Assembly (NCBI GenBank): GCA_029883965.1
Contig: JAOUIN010000004.1
Span: 1 to 31,041, forward strand
Length of the DNA: 31,041 bases
Reading direction: 5' to 3'
DNA from: Betaproteobacteria bacterium
Lineage (GTDB): Bacteria > Pseudomonadota > Gammaproteobacteria > Burkholderiales > SG8-41
Position numbers and translations under genes: made by a program. The notes under the pieces are model-generated. The model was not told where the DNA came from, did no database searches, and was given only the letters and a program-made list of their open reading frames with translations. Shown in pieces: positions 8,586 through 15,541 of this stretch (position 1 is the stretch's first letter; each line of letters starts with the position of its first letter).

Positions 8586-9270
8586 GCCTTACCTGTGGAT
8601 TGGTCATCAGGGTTTTTGCATTATCAGACAAAACGATGGTGCCGCTTTCCATGACGTACCCGCGATCGCAGGTTTCCAGCGCCAGTTTGGCATTTTGCTC
8701 CACCAGCAGCATGGTCACACCTTCCGCCGCGACGGCACGTACCGTCTCGAAAATCTTATGCACCATTATCGGCGCAAGGCCCATGCTCGGCTCATCAAGC
8801 AGCAGCAGCCGCGGCCGGCACATCAGTGCGCGGGCCATGGCCAGCATCTGCTGTTCACCGCCGGACAGGGTTCCGGCCATTTGTGCGCGCCGTTCGGCCA
8901 GTCGCGGAAACAGCGTGTATGCGCGGTCGAAATCCCTGCGTATGGCCGTTGCATCGGTTTGCGTGTATGCACCCATGGCCAGATTTTCCGCGACCGTGAG
9001 GCGCGGAAACACGCCGCGCCCCTCAGGCACCATGGCCAGACCGCGCCGGACCAGTTCATAGGCGGGTTTTCCCGTGACATCAGCGTCATCATAAGCGATG
9101 CTGCCGGCGACCGGCTTCAGAAGGCCGGAGAGTGCCTTCAATGTGCTGGTCTTGCCGGCGCCATTGGCACCTATCAGCGCGACCAGTTCGCCGGCGGCCA
9201 CATCCAGGTCTATGCCTTTGACGGCTTTGATGCCGCCGTATGCCACCTCCAGTTGCCGGACCTTGAGCAT
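8566..9270 (-). CDS. livF: Branched-chain amino acid ABC transporter ATP-binding protein LivF
   Basis: One of the two ATPases of a HAAT-family (Liv) importer, acting on the cytoplasmic face of LivH-LivM. It has 234 residues, typical of LivF. Walker A is GANGAGKT (34-41), the signature is LSGGEQQMLAMARAL, and Walker B is LLLLDEPSMGLAP, with the switch His replaced by the LVEQNA segment usual for LivF. The gene sits 12 bp after livG. Its 3' end overlaps the histidine kinase start by 20 bp, placing transport and signalling genes in one transcript. The exact substrate (Leu/Ile/Val or another amino acid or small organic acid) cannot be read from the ATPase. Confidence 0.95.
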   Translation of the reverse strand: MLKVRQLEVAYGGIKAVKGIDLDVAAGELVALIGANGAGKTSTLKALSGLLKPVAGSIAYDDADVTGKPAYELVRRGLAMVPEGRGVFPRLTVAENLAMGAYTQTDATAIRRDFDRAYTLFPRLAERRAQMAGTLSGGEQQMLAMARALMCRPRLLLLDEPSMGLAPIMVHKIFETVRAVAAEGVTMLLVEQNAKLALETCDRGYVMESGTIVLSDNAKTLMTNPQVRHAYLGE

Positions 9271-9282
9271 CGCGTGCGCGCT

Positions 9283-10059
9283 TCAGGCCAGACCGCCGCC
9301 AAGATAGGCTTCGATGACTTTGGGGTCGCGCTGAATTGCAGCCGGGTCACCCTCGGCAATTTTCTCGCCGTAGTCGAGCACCGCGACGTTGTGCGACATG
9401 CCCATGACCAGTTTCATGTCGTGCTCGATCAGCAGCAACGTGATGCCGTCAGCGCGAATGCGCTCGAGCAGCGTTCTTAATTGCGCTGTTTCTGTCGCAT
9501 TCATGCCGGCAGCCGGTTCATCCAGCGCGAGCAGTTTGGGTTCGGTGGCAAGCGCTCTCGCGATTTCCAGTCTGCGCTGGTCGCCGTAGGACAGGTCGCC
9601 TGCCAGACTGTTCATGCGTGCTGCCAGTCCGCAGTAGTCGAGAAGTTCGTGGGCGCGGCGCGTAATTGCGCGTTCCTCGGCCATCGTGCGGCCGGTTCTG
9701 AACACCGCACCCAGCACACCGCCGTGCGTTCGGATATGACGGCCGACCATCACGTTCTCCAATGCAGTCATGCTGGCGAACAGGCGGATGTTCTGGAAGG
9801 TCCGGGCAATGCCGTGACGGGCCACTTCGTGCGGCTTGAGTCCGTCCAGAGGGGCGCCGTCGAATACAAATTCTCCGGCGTCGGCCGCATAAATGCCGGT
9901 CAGCACATTGAATAACGTGGTCTTGCCTGCGCCGTTCGGCCCGATCAGACCGAATATGTCACCACGGCGTATCGTGATGGATACGTCCGACAGCGCGGCC
10001 AGCCCGCCGAAGTGCTTGCTGATGCCGGTTGCGCGGAGCAGTGCTTCAGCGGGCGGCAC
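9283..10059 (-). CDS. livG: Branched-chain amino acid ABC transporter ATP-binding protein LivG
   Basis: The second ATPase of the Liv importer, 258 residues. Walker A is GPNGAGKT (40-47), the signature LSYGDQRRLEIARAL is the form typical of LivG, Walker B is LLALDEPAAGMN, and the H-loop is LLIEHDMKLVMG. LivG differs from LivF by its C-terminal GEKIAEGDP...VIEAYLG segment, present here. Translation starts at a GTG (10059), chosen because GGAGG lies seven bases upstream; the first 14 bases overlap the end of livM. It should form the nucleotide-binding heterodimer with LivF. Confidence 0.95.
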   Translation of the reverse strand: MPPAEALLRATGISKHFGGLAALSDVSITIRRGDIFGLIGPNGAGKTTLFNVLTGIYAADAGEFVFDGAPLDGLKPHEVARHGIARTFQNIRLFASMTALENVMVGRHIRTHGGVLGAVFRTGRTMAEERAITRRAHELLDYCGLAARMNSLAGDLSYGDQRRLEIARALATEPKLLALDEPAAGMNATETAQLRTLLERIRADGITLLLIEHDMKLVMGMSHNVAVLDYGEKIAEGDPAAIQRDPKVIEAYLGGGLA

Positions 10060-11158
10060 TGGGCGCCTCCGTTTCCTTCGCCGGCGGACCGGCGACGTGT
10101 CGCCGCCGCGACGGCCAGATGCCCGACGGCCGCAGCAGCATCATCAGCACCAGCGCCAGGCCGAACAGCAGCATGCGCAGGTCGGCAGGGTCGATGATGA
10201 CCTCGCCAAACCAGCTTTGCTGCAGCGGGCCGACGTAGCGCAATGCTTCAGGCAACGCGGTCAGCAGCACCGCGCCGAGCACGACACCCGCGACATTGCC
10301 CATGCCGCCCAGCACCACCATGCACAGCACCATGATCGAGTCGATCAGGTGAAAGCTTTCCGGACTGACAAATCCCTGAAATGAGGCAAAAAGGCCGCCG
10401 GCAACGCCGCCGAAGGTCGCGCCCATCGCGAACGCCAGCAATTTCACGTTGCGCGTGTTGATGCCCATTGCCGAGGCCGCCAGTTCGTCATCGCGGATGG
10501 CGACCCAGGCGCGACCGATGCGCGAATTTTCGAGCCGCAGCGAAATGATGATCGACACCACGGCGCACGCGAGAAACACAAAATAATAGCTATGCACGGG
10601 TGAAAACGTCAGGCCGGCGAAAGTATGTGTCTGTGCCAGCGAGAAACCACCGATCTGAAGCGGATCGATCAGCGTAATGCCCTGCGGTCCATTGGTGATA
10701 TTGACGGGCCGGTTCAGGTTGTTCAGGAATACGCGGATGATTTCGCCGAATCCGAGTGTGACGATTGCGAGGTAATCGCCCCGCAGACGTAGCGTCGGTC
10801 CGCCAAGCAGGATGCCGAACAGCGCCGCGACGGCGGCGCCCAGCGGCAGTAATACCAGAAAGGGCCAGTGCACGCCGAGCTGCGGCGATGCCAGCAGCGC
10901 ATAGCTGTACGCACCGACGGCGAAGAACGCGATGTAACCCAGATCAAGCAGCCCGGCGAAGCCGACCACAATGTTCAGTCCCAGTGCCAGCATGATGAAC
11001 AGCAGTGCCACGTCAGCGATGCGCACCCAGCTGCGGCCGAGGGTCGTCTCGATCAGGAAAGGTGCGGCAAGCAGCAACAGTACGATGGCGAGCCACGCCA
11101 GCCGCCTGCAATGCGGATTGCCGGCGAGAGTTTTGATGGTCGTAGTCGCCGCAGTCAT
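10046..11158 (-). CDS. livM: Branched-chain amino acid ABC transporter permease LivM
   Basis: An inner-membrane permease subunit with 370 residues and roughly nine or ten hydrophobic segments. The family landmarks are GLNIVVGFAGLLDLGYIAF near residues 60-78, TLRLRGDYLAIVTLGFGEI, and the cytoplasmic coupling helix IGRAWVAIRDDELAASAMG, which docks on LivG/LivF. LivM proteins are longer at the N-terminus than LivH, as here. The ATG at 11158 overlaps the livH stop by ATGA. The C-terminal tail is polar (GPPAKETEAPSAAR). It forms the substrate pathway together with LivH. Confidence 0.95.
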   Translation of the reverse strand: MTAATTTIKTLAGNPHCRRLAWLAIVLLLLAAPFLIETTLGRSWVRIADVALLFIMLALGLNIVVGFAGLLDLGYIAFFAVGAYSYALLASPQLGVHWPFLVLLPLGAAVAALFGILLGGPTLRLRGDYLAIVTLGFGEIIRVFLNNLNRPVNITNGPQGITLIDPLQIGGFSLAQTHTFAGLTFSPVHSYYFVFLACAVVSIIISLRLENSRIGRAWVAIRDDELAASAMGINTRNVKLLAFAMGATFGGVAGGLFASFQGFVSPESFHLIDSIMVLCMVVLGGMGNVAGVVLGAVLLTALPEALRYVGPLQQSWFGEVIIDPADLRMLLFGLALVLMMLLRPSGIWPSRRRHVAGPPAKETEAPSAAR

Positions 11159-12078
11159 GCACGGTCTCCGCTGTGCTGGCCCATCAGCCCCGATGGCTTC
11201 AACACCAGCACCAGCACCAGCACCAGGAAAGCGAAAATATCGCGGTAATTGCTGCCCAGTACTCCACCGGTCAGGTCGCCGATATAGCCGGAGGCGAGGC
11301 TCTCGATGACACCCAGAAGCAGACCCCCCAGGACGGCGCCGGCGACGTTGCCGATGCCACCGAGCACTGCGGCAGTGAAAGCCTTCAAGCCGAGCATGAA
11401 TCCCATGAAATAGTGGCCCAGGCCGTAATACAGCACGACCATCAGCCCGGCGATGGCGCCGATCGCCGAGCCGAGCACGAATGTGAAGGCGATGACCTTA
11501 TTGGTATTGACGCCCATCAGTCCGGCGACGGCCGGATTCTGTTCGGTTGCACGCATCGCGCGCCCCATGCGACTGGCTTTTAGAAACCACAACAGGCCGG
11601 CCATGATGGCGCACGCCAGCAGAAAAATGGTTGCTTGCAGGCTGGTCAATTGCGCGCCCGCGATCACGATGCGGGTGGGTTCGACGATTTCCGGCATTGC
11701 GATGTACTGCTTGCCCCAGATCAGCGCGGCGGAATACTGCAGCAAGATCGAGATGCCGATTGCGGTGATCAAAGGCGCGAGCCGCGGGGCGTGCCGCAGC
11801 GGCCGGTAGGCGACGCGCTCAATCGATACGCCAAGGGCGACACAGACGACCATCGCGGCGCCGCCCGCAAGCACCAGTACGACCGGTGCAGGTACGCCTG
11901 CCGCTGCGAGCAATTGCACTGCTGTCAAGGAAACCAGTGCGCCGATCATGGTGATGTCACCGTGGGCGAAATTGATCAGACCCAAGATGCCGTAAACCAT
12001 CGTATAGCCGAGCGCGACCAGGGCGTAGATGCTCCCCAGCACCAGGCCGTTGACTAGTTGTTGCGCGAAAATTTCCAT
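11155..12078 (-). CDS. livH: Branched-chain amino acid ABC transporter permease LivH
   Basis: The second permease subunit of the Liv importer. With the start at 12078 it has 307 residues and begins MEIFAQQLVNGLVLGSIYAL, a standard LivH N-terminus. Further landmarks are GLINFAHGDITMIGA, the coupling helix SRMGRAMRATEQNPAVAGLMGVN, and a glycine-rich AVLGGIGNVAGAVLGG. The frame also allows a GTG at 12099, but that codon lies inside a 10-bp stem (12091-12116), so the ATG is preferred. No strong Shine-Dalgarno precedes the ATG. It follows livK by 55 bp across that hairpin and overlaps livM by 4 bp. Confidence 0.94.
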   Translation of the reverse strand: MEIFAQQLVNGLVLGSIYALVALGYTMVYGILGLINFAHGDITMIGALVSLTAVQLLAAAGVPAPVVLVLAGGAAMVVCVALGVSIERVAYRPLRHAPRLAPLITAIGISILLQYSAALIWGKQYIAMPEIVEPTRIVIAGAQLTSLQATIFLLACAIMAGLLWFLKASRMGRAMRATEQNPAVAGLMGVNTNKVIAFTFVLGSAIGAIAGLMVVLYYGLGHYFMGFMLGLKAFTAAVLGGIGNVAGAVLGGLLLGVIESLASGYIGDLTGGVLGSNYRDIFAFLVLVLVLVLKPSGLMGQHSGDRA

Positions 12079-12090
12079 TGCTAGAGACAG

Positions 12091-12116
12091 CAACGGCACC
12101 GCAAAGGGTGCCGTTG
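12091..12116 (-). other. Intercistronic hairpin between livK and livH
   Basis: A perfect 10-bp inverted repeat, CAACGGCACC (12091-12100) and GGTGCCGTTG (12107-12116), with a 6-nt loop. It falls between the livK stop and the livH start. There is no T-run after the stem on the minus strand, so it is not a simple intrinsic terminator. It may protect the 3' end of the livK message or attenuate downstream genes, so that binding protein exceeds permease. The role is inferred; the structure is seen. Confidence 0.7.
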
Positions 12117-12133
12117 GAGGCTGATCCGGGGCT

Positions 12134-13333
12134 TTACTTCCGTCCTGCGTCGGCGTCGGGTTTGACGGTTTCCAGCGGCTCCCATTTGCCGCCTTTCACC
12201 ACATAAATCGTGATCGGACCGTTTTTGAGATCACCTTTTTCGTCAAAGGCAATCGGACCGATGACGCCCTGATAATCGGTCTTGCCGAGTTCCGGCAGAA
12301 ATTTTGCGGGATCGGCAGAGCCGGCACGTTTCATCGCGTCGATGAACACCATGACTGCGTCATAGCCCATGGGGGCGAACAATTCGACTTCCTTCTCGAA
12401 CTTGGCCTTGTATTTTTCGAGGAAGGCATTGCCGCCAGGCATCTGTTCCTTGGGCAGCCCGGGAATTGATGCCATGGCGCCGTCAGACGCGTCGCCGGCG
12501 ATCTTGATGAAGTTGGGCGTCTGCATACCGTCGCCGCCGATGAACTTGGCTTTGATGCCGAGTTCCTTCATCTGCCGGATCATCGGTGCGGCCTGCGGAT
12601 CAATGCCGCCGAACATGACCAGGTCTGGCTTGGTGCCCTTGATCTTGGTCAGAATGGCGCGGAAATCGGTGTCCTTGTCGGTGGTGTGCTCGCGGGCGAG
12701 CACTTTGACGCCGAGTGTCTTGGCGGTATTTTCGAACGCGTCGGCAAGTCCCTGGCCGTAGGCGGTGCTGTCGTCGATGACGGCAACGCTTTTCGCCTGC
12801 AGCGTTTTCGCGGCAAAACGCGCCAGCGTCGGGCCTTGCTGGTCGTCATGCGCGACCACGCGAAAGGTGGTTTTGAATCCCTGCTGCGTGTATTTGGGGT
12901 TGGTTGAAGAGGGCGAGATCTGCGGAATGCCGGCATCGGAATAAATTTTCGATGCTGGAATCGAGGCGCCCGAGTTGAAGTGGCCGACAACCGCGGCAAC
13001 CTTCGCATCGGCCAGTTTCTGTGCGACGGTGGTGGCTTTGGTTGGATTGGCTTCATCATCCTCCGCCACCAGTTCGAATCGTGCTTTGGCGCCGCCGATT
13101 TCGATGTTGGCTGCGTTGGCGTCGTCAATGGCCAGTTGCACACCATTGCGGATATCGATGCCGATGTGGGCCTGCGGGCCGGTCAGCGGCGACGCTGAAC
13201 CGATCTTTACGTTCAGCACAGCAGGTACCGCAGGGGTAGCTGCTTTGGGCGCGGGCGGTGGTGTGTCTTTTCCGCAGCCCGCGATCAGGGCGACGGTGAG
13301 CAGGGCGACAGAGATTTGGCGTAGCGTGTGCAT
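12134..13333 (-). CDS. livK: Branched-chain amino acid ABC transporter substrate-binding protein (LivK-type lipoprotein)
   Basis: A periplasmic type I solute-binding protein of the Leu/Ile/Val-binding family, 399 residues from the chosen start. The N-terminus is a lipoprotein signal, with hydrophobic core SVALLTVALIAG and lipobox IAGC, giving lipidated Cys20, then a Pro/Ala-rich tether (about 24-39). The mature domain has IGSASPLTGPQAHIG, VAAVVGHFNSGASIPASKIY, ISPSSTNP and AVIDDSTAYGQGLAD, matching LIV-binding proteins. Three starts are possible: 13375, 13339 and 13333. I chose 13333 because GGAG lies nine bases upstream; 13339 has a cramped three-base spacing. It is the first gene of the liv operon and has a strong promoter at 13439-13467. 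Preference for branched-chain amino acids is a family expectation, not shown by the sequence. Confidence 0.94.
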   Translation of the reverse strand: MHTLRQISVALLTVALIAGCGKDTPPPAPKAATPAVPAVLNVKIGSASPLTGPQAHIGIDIRNGVQLAIDDANAANIEIGGAKARFELVAEDDEANPTKATTVAQKLADAKVAAVVGHFNSGASIPASKIYSDAGIPQISPSSTNPKYTQQGFKTTFRVVAHDDQQGPTLARFAAKTLQAKSVAVIDDSTAYGQGLADAFENTAKTLGVKVLAREHTTDKDTDFRAILTKIKGTKPDLVMFGGIDPQAAPMIRQMKELGIKAKFIGGDGMQTPNFIKIAGDASDGAMASIPGLPKEQMPGGNAFLEKYKAKFEKEVELFAPMGYDAVMVFIDAMKRAGSADPAKFLPELGKTDYQGVIGPIAFDEKGDLKNGPITIYVVKGGKWEPLETVKPDADAGRK

Positions 13334-13438
13334 ATGCATGGGCTCCAGTATGTGAATGGTCTGGCAGGACGGCAATCCCGCACCGCGACTGACGCTGAAT
13401 TTCGTATTTAACTTATTGTTACTGAAAGAGATTTGCCG

Positions 13439-13467
13439 ATTATCGGGGGAGCCTGTAAGGTTGTCAA
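13439..13467 (-). promoter_or_regulatory. Sigma-70 promoter of the liv operon
   Basis: On the minus strand a consensus -35 TTGACA (13467-13462) is followed after exactly 17 bp by GATAAT (13444-13439). Transcription would start near 13432, giving a leader of about 100 nt before livK. This is the best promoter match in the window. Confidence 0.8.
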
Positions 13468-13493
13468 TTTAGGCGTTCCCGGAACGGTTTGAG

Positions 13494-13520
13494 AAAAAGC
13501 CGGCTGCTGCCGGCTTTTTT
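13494..13520 (-). terminator. Intrinsic terminator after the cytochrome c gene
   Basis: A stem GCCGGC/GCCGGC with loop TGCT (plus-strand sense) is flanked by A5 on one side and T6 on the other, so it can work in both directions. It begins 18 bases after the cytochrome c stop (13539) on the minus strand and isolates that gene from the liv promoter. Confidence 0.85.
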
Positions 13521-13538
13521 GCGTCAACCGTTAAACCG

Positions 13539-13847
13539 CTACTTGGTCGAAAGGATCCACTGCACGATGGTCTTGATGTCGTCTTCCTTGACGTGGGCGT
13601 TCGGCGGCATCGGAATCGCGCCCCACACGCCGGAGCCGCCGGCTTTGACTTTCTTCACCAGATTCGCTTCCGCGCCTTTGTCGCCTCGGTATTTGGCGGC
13701 AATGTCCTTGTAACTGGGACCGACGGCCTTGCGGTCGACCGCATGGCAGGTCATGCAGCCGCTGGATTGGGCGAGTTTTTCAGAGGCGGCGGCACTGCCG
13801 GTAGCGAGTACGCCGGCCGTGGCGAGCGCAATGAAGATGTATTTCAT
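13539..13847 (-). CDS. Small class I cytochrome c (c551/c552-like), periplasmic
   Basis: A 102-residue electron carrier. Residues 1 to about 21 form a Sec signal peptide (hydrophobic core IFIALATAGVLATG, AxA-type cleavage around GSAAA/SE). The heme-binding motif is CMTCH (31-35, His35 axial), and Met80 in the IPMPPN segment is the likely second axial ligand. The C-terminal helix IKTIVQWIL is typical of the family. The start at 13847 is preferred over 13955 because it gives the signal peptide and has AGGGA six bases upstream. It is a single-gene unit with its own promoter and terminator. Its redox partners cannot be told from context. Confidence 0.94.
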   Translation of the reverse strand: MKYIFIALATAGVLATGSAAASEKLAQSSGCMTCHAVDRKAVGPSYKDIAAKYRGDKGAEANLVKKVKAGGSGVWGAIPMPPNAHVKEDDIKTIVQWILSTK

Positions 13848-13883
13848 GGTTGGTCCCTGGAATGTGATGGCGAAGAAGCGGCA

Positions 13884-13911
13884 ATTGTAACGAAGGCCGC
13901 GGATCGCACAA
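13884..13911 (-). promoter_or_regulatory. Probable promoter of the cytochrome c gene
   Basis: On the minus strand TTGTGC (13911-13906) and TACAAT (13889-13884) are separated by 16 bp. The likely start of transcription is near 13877, some 30 nt before the ATG. Confidence 0.45.
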
Positions 13912-14189
13912 AGCGCTCCGGCGCGGCCTGCCCGCACGTGCCGTGACATTCGCATGCGCCGGCTGCGAGCGCTGCGGAAGGCGCGAGCGTTGACGTCAGA
14001 TTCCGGGGCTGCTTCGGCGAAATGGATCTTAATTCGTTGATTTAATTAATTTTTATTGTGTCTGGCTGTCGAAAGCACGGATGCCTGTGAAATCCGCGCA
14101 CATCAATCCGCGGATTCGCCTTGCCCTGCGACGGCGGCGCAACCGGATGCCGCCAACTCCTGCGGCCGGGGTTTTCCACGAGCGTGCCG

Positions 14190-14219
14190 TTGATGTTTGG
14201 TTTTGCGTGCGCTTATATA
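14190..14219 (+). promoter_or_regulatory. Probable promoter of metY
   Basis: TTGATG (14190-14195), an 18-bp spacer and TATATA (14214-14219) lie about 35 bases before the metY ATG. The short leader leaves no room for a riboswitch. The rest of the 13912-14189 interval shows no gene; it holds only an AT-rich element at 14029-14060. Confidence 0.5.
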
Positions 14220-14254
14220 CTGGGCCGGTCAACCACGACAGCGGAGCGCAAAAC

Positions 14255-15526
14255 ATGAAAATCGACACGATCGCCGTGCACGGCGGTTACAAGCCCGATC
14301 CCACGACCAAAGCTGTGGCGGTCCCGATTTATCAGACCACCTCATATGCATTCGACAGCACGCAGCACGGCGCCGACCTGTTCGACCTGAAGGTGCAGGG
14401 CAACATCTATACCCGCATCATGAACCCGACCACCGACGTACTCGAGAAGCGGGTGGCCGAACTGGAGGGCGGCATCGCCGGGCTGGGAATGGCCTCGGGC
14501 ATGGCAGCAATCACCGCCGCGATCATGACCATTGCCGAAGCCGGCGACAACATCGTGACTTCGAGCGCGTTGTATGGCGGTACCTACAATCTGTTCGCCC
14601 ACACGTTTCCGCAATACGGCATCGAAGTGCGGTTTGCCGATTATCGCGAACCCAAGTCCTGGGAAAAACTGATCGACGCCAAGACCAAGGCCGTGTTCTG
14701 TGAATCGGTGGGCAATCCGCTGGGCAACGTCGTCGATTTCGGTGTGCTCGCGGCGATTGCGCACGCGCGCGGCGTGCCGGTGATCGTCGACAACACCGTG
14801 CCCACGCCCTACCTGTGCCGGCCTTTCGAGCATGACGCCGACATCGTTGTGCATTCGCTGACCAAATATCTGGGTGGCCATGGCAACTCGATCGGCGGCA
14901 TCATCATTGATTCCGGCAATTTCCCATGGGCTGAACACAAAAAGAAATTCCGTCGCCTGAACGAACCCGACGTGTCCTATCACGGCGTCGTTTATACGGA
15001 AGCGCTGGGAGCGGCAGCGTACATCGGTCGCGCGCGCGTGGTGCCGTTGCGCAACATGGGTGCCGCGCTGTCGCCGTTCAACGCATTCCTGATCCTGCAG
15101 GGCATCGAGACGCTCGCGGTACGCATGGACCGCATATGCGACAACGCGCTGGCAGTGGCGAAATGCCTGAAAACCCACCCGAAGGTCGGCTGGGTGCGCT
15201 ATGCCGGACTGCCGGACCATCCCGACAAGCCGCTGGTTGATCGCTACATGGGTGGCAGGGCATCGGGCATTCTGAGTTTCGGCATCAAGAGCGGGAGCGC
15301 CGGCGGCGCCCGTTTCATCGATGCGTTGCAACTGGTGACGCGGCTGGTGAATATCGGCGATGCCAAGTCACTGGCCTGTCATCCGGCATCGACCACGCAC
15401 CGGCAACTGTCGCCGCAGGAGCTGGCGAGTGCCGGTGTCAGCGAGGACATGGTGCGGCTCTCGATCGGCATCGAACATGTCGATGACATCATTGCCGATC
15501 TCGAGCAGGCGTTGCAGGCGGCGTAG
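14255..15526 (+). CDS. metY: O-acetylhomoserine sulfhydrylase (aminocarboxypropyltransferase)
   Basis: A PLP enzyme of the Cys/Met metabolism family that makes homocysteine from O-acetyl-L-homoserine and sulfide (direct sulfhydrylation route to methionine). It has 423 residues, longer than the roughly 390 of MetB/MetC/MetZ, which favours MetY. Motifs are the N-terminal VHGGYKPD, YTRIMNPT (52-59), LEGG-GLGMASGMAA, the PLP-ring Asp in VDNT (D179) and the Schiff-base lysine K204 in HSLTKYLGGHG, then the C-terminal RLSIGIEHVDDIIADL. The frame is open back to 14081, but the ATG at 14255 is preceded by GGAG (14243-14246) and gives the normal N-terminus. It converges with ilvD, with 15 bp between stops. 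Confidence 0.93.
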   Translation: MKIDTIAVHGGYKPDPTTKAVAVPIYQTTSYAFDSTQHGADLFDLKVQGNIYTRIMNPTTDVLEKRVAELEGGIAGLGMASGMAAITAAIMTIAEAGDNIVTSSALYGGTYNLFAHTFPQYGIEVRFADYREPKSWEKLIDAKTKAVFCESVGNPLGNVVDFGVLAAIAHARGVPVIVDNTVPTPYLCRPFEHDADIVVHSLTKYLGGHGNSIGGIIIDSGNFPWAEHKKKFRRLNEPDVSYHGVVYTEALGAAAYIGRARVVPLRNMGAALSPFNAFLILQGIETLAVRMDRICDNALAVAKCLKTHPKVGWVRYAGLPDHPDKPLVDRYMGGRASGILSFGIKSGSAGGARFIDALQLVTRLVNIGDAKSLACHPASTTHRQLSPQELASAGVSEDMVRLSIGIEHVDDIIADLEQALQAA

Positions 15527-15541
15527 GGCCACCTGCAGCAG

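Noticed and set aside
13912..14254. A SAM or SAH riboswitch upstream of metY
   Set aside because: The likely promoter leaves only about 30 nt of leader, and I see no conserved aptamer pattern.
14081..14254. N-terminal extension of MetY to an upstream ATG
   Set aside because: The extension is Arg-rich and unlike the family, crosses the putative promoter, and the internal ATG has a good Shine-Dalgarno and the normal N-terminus.
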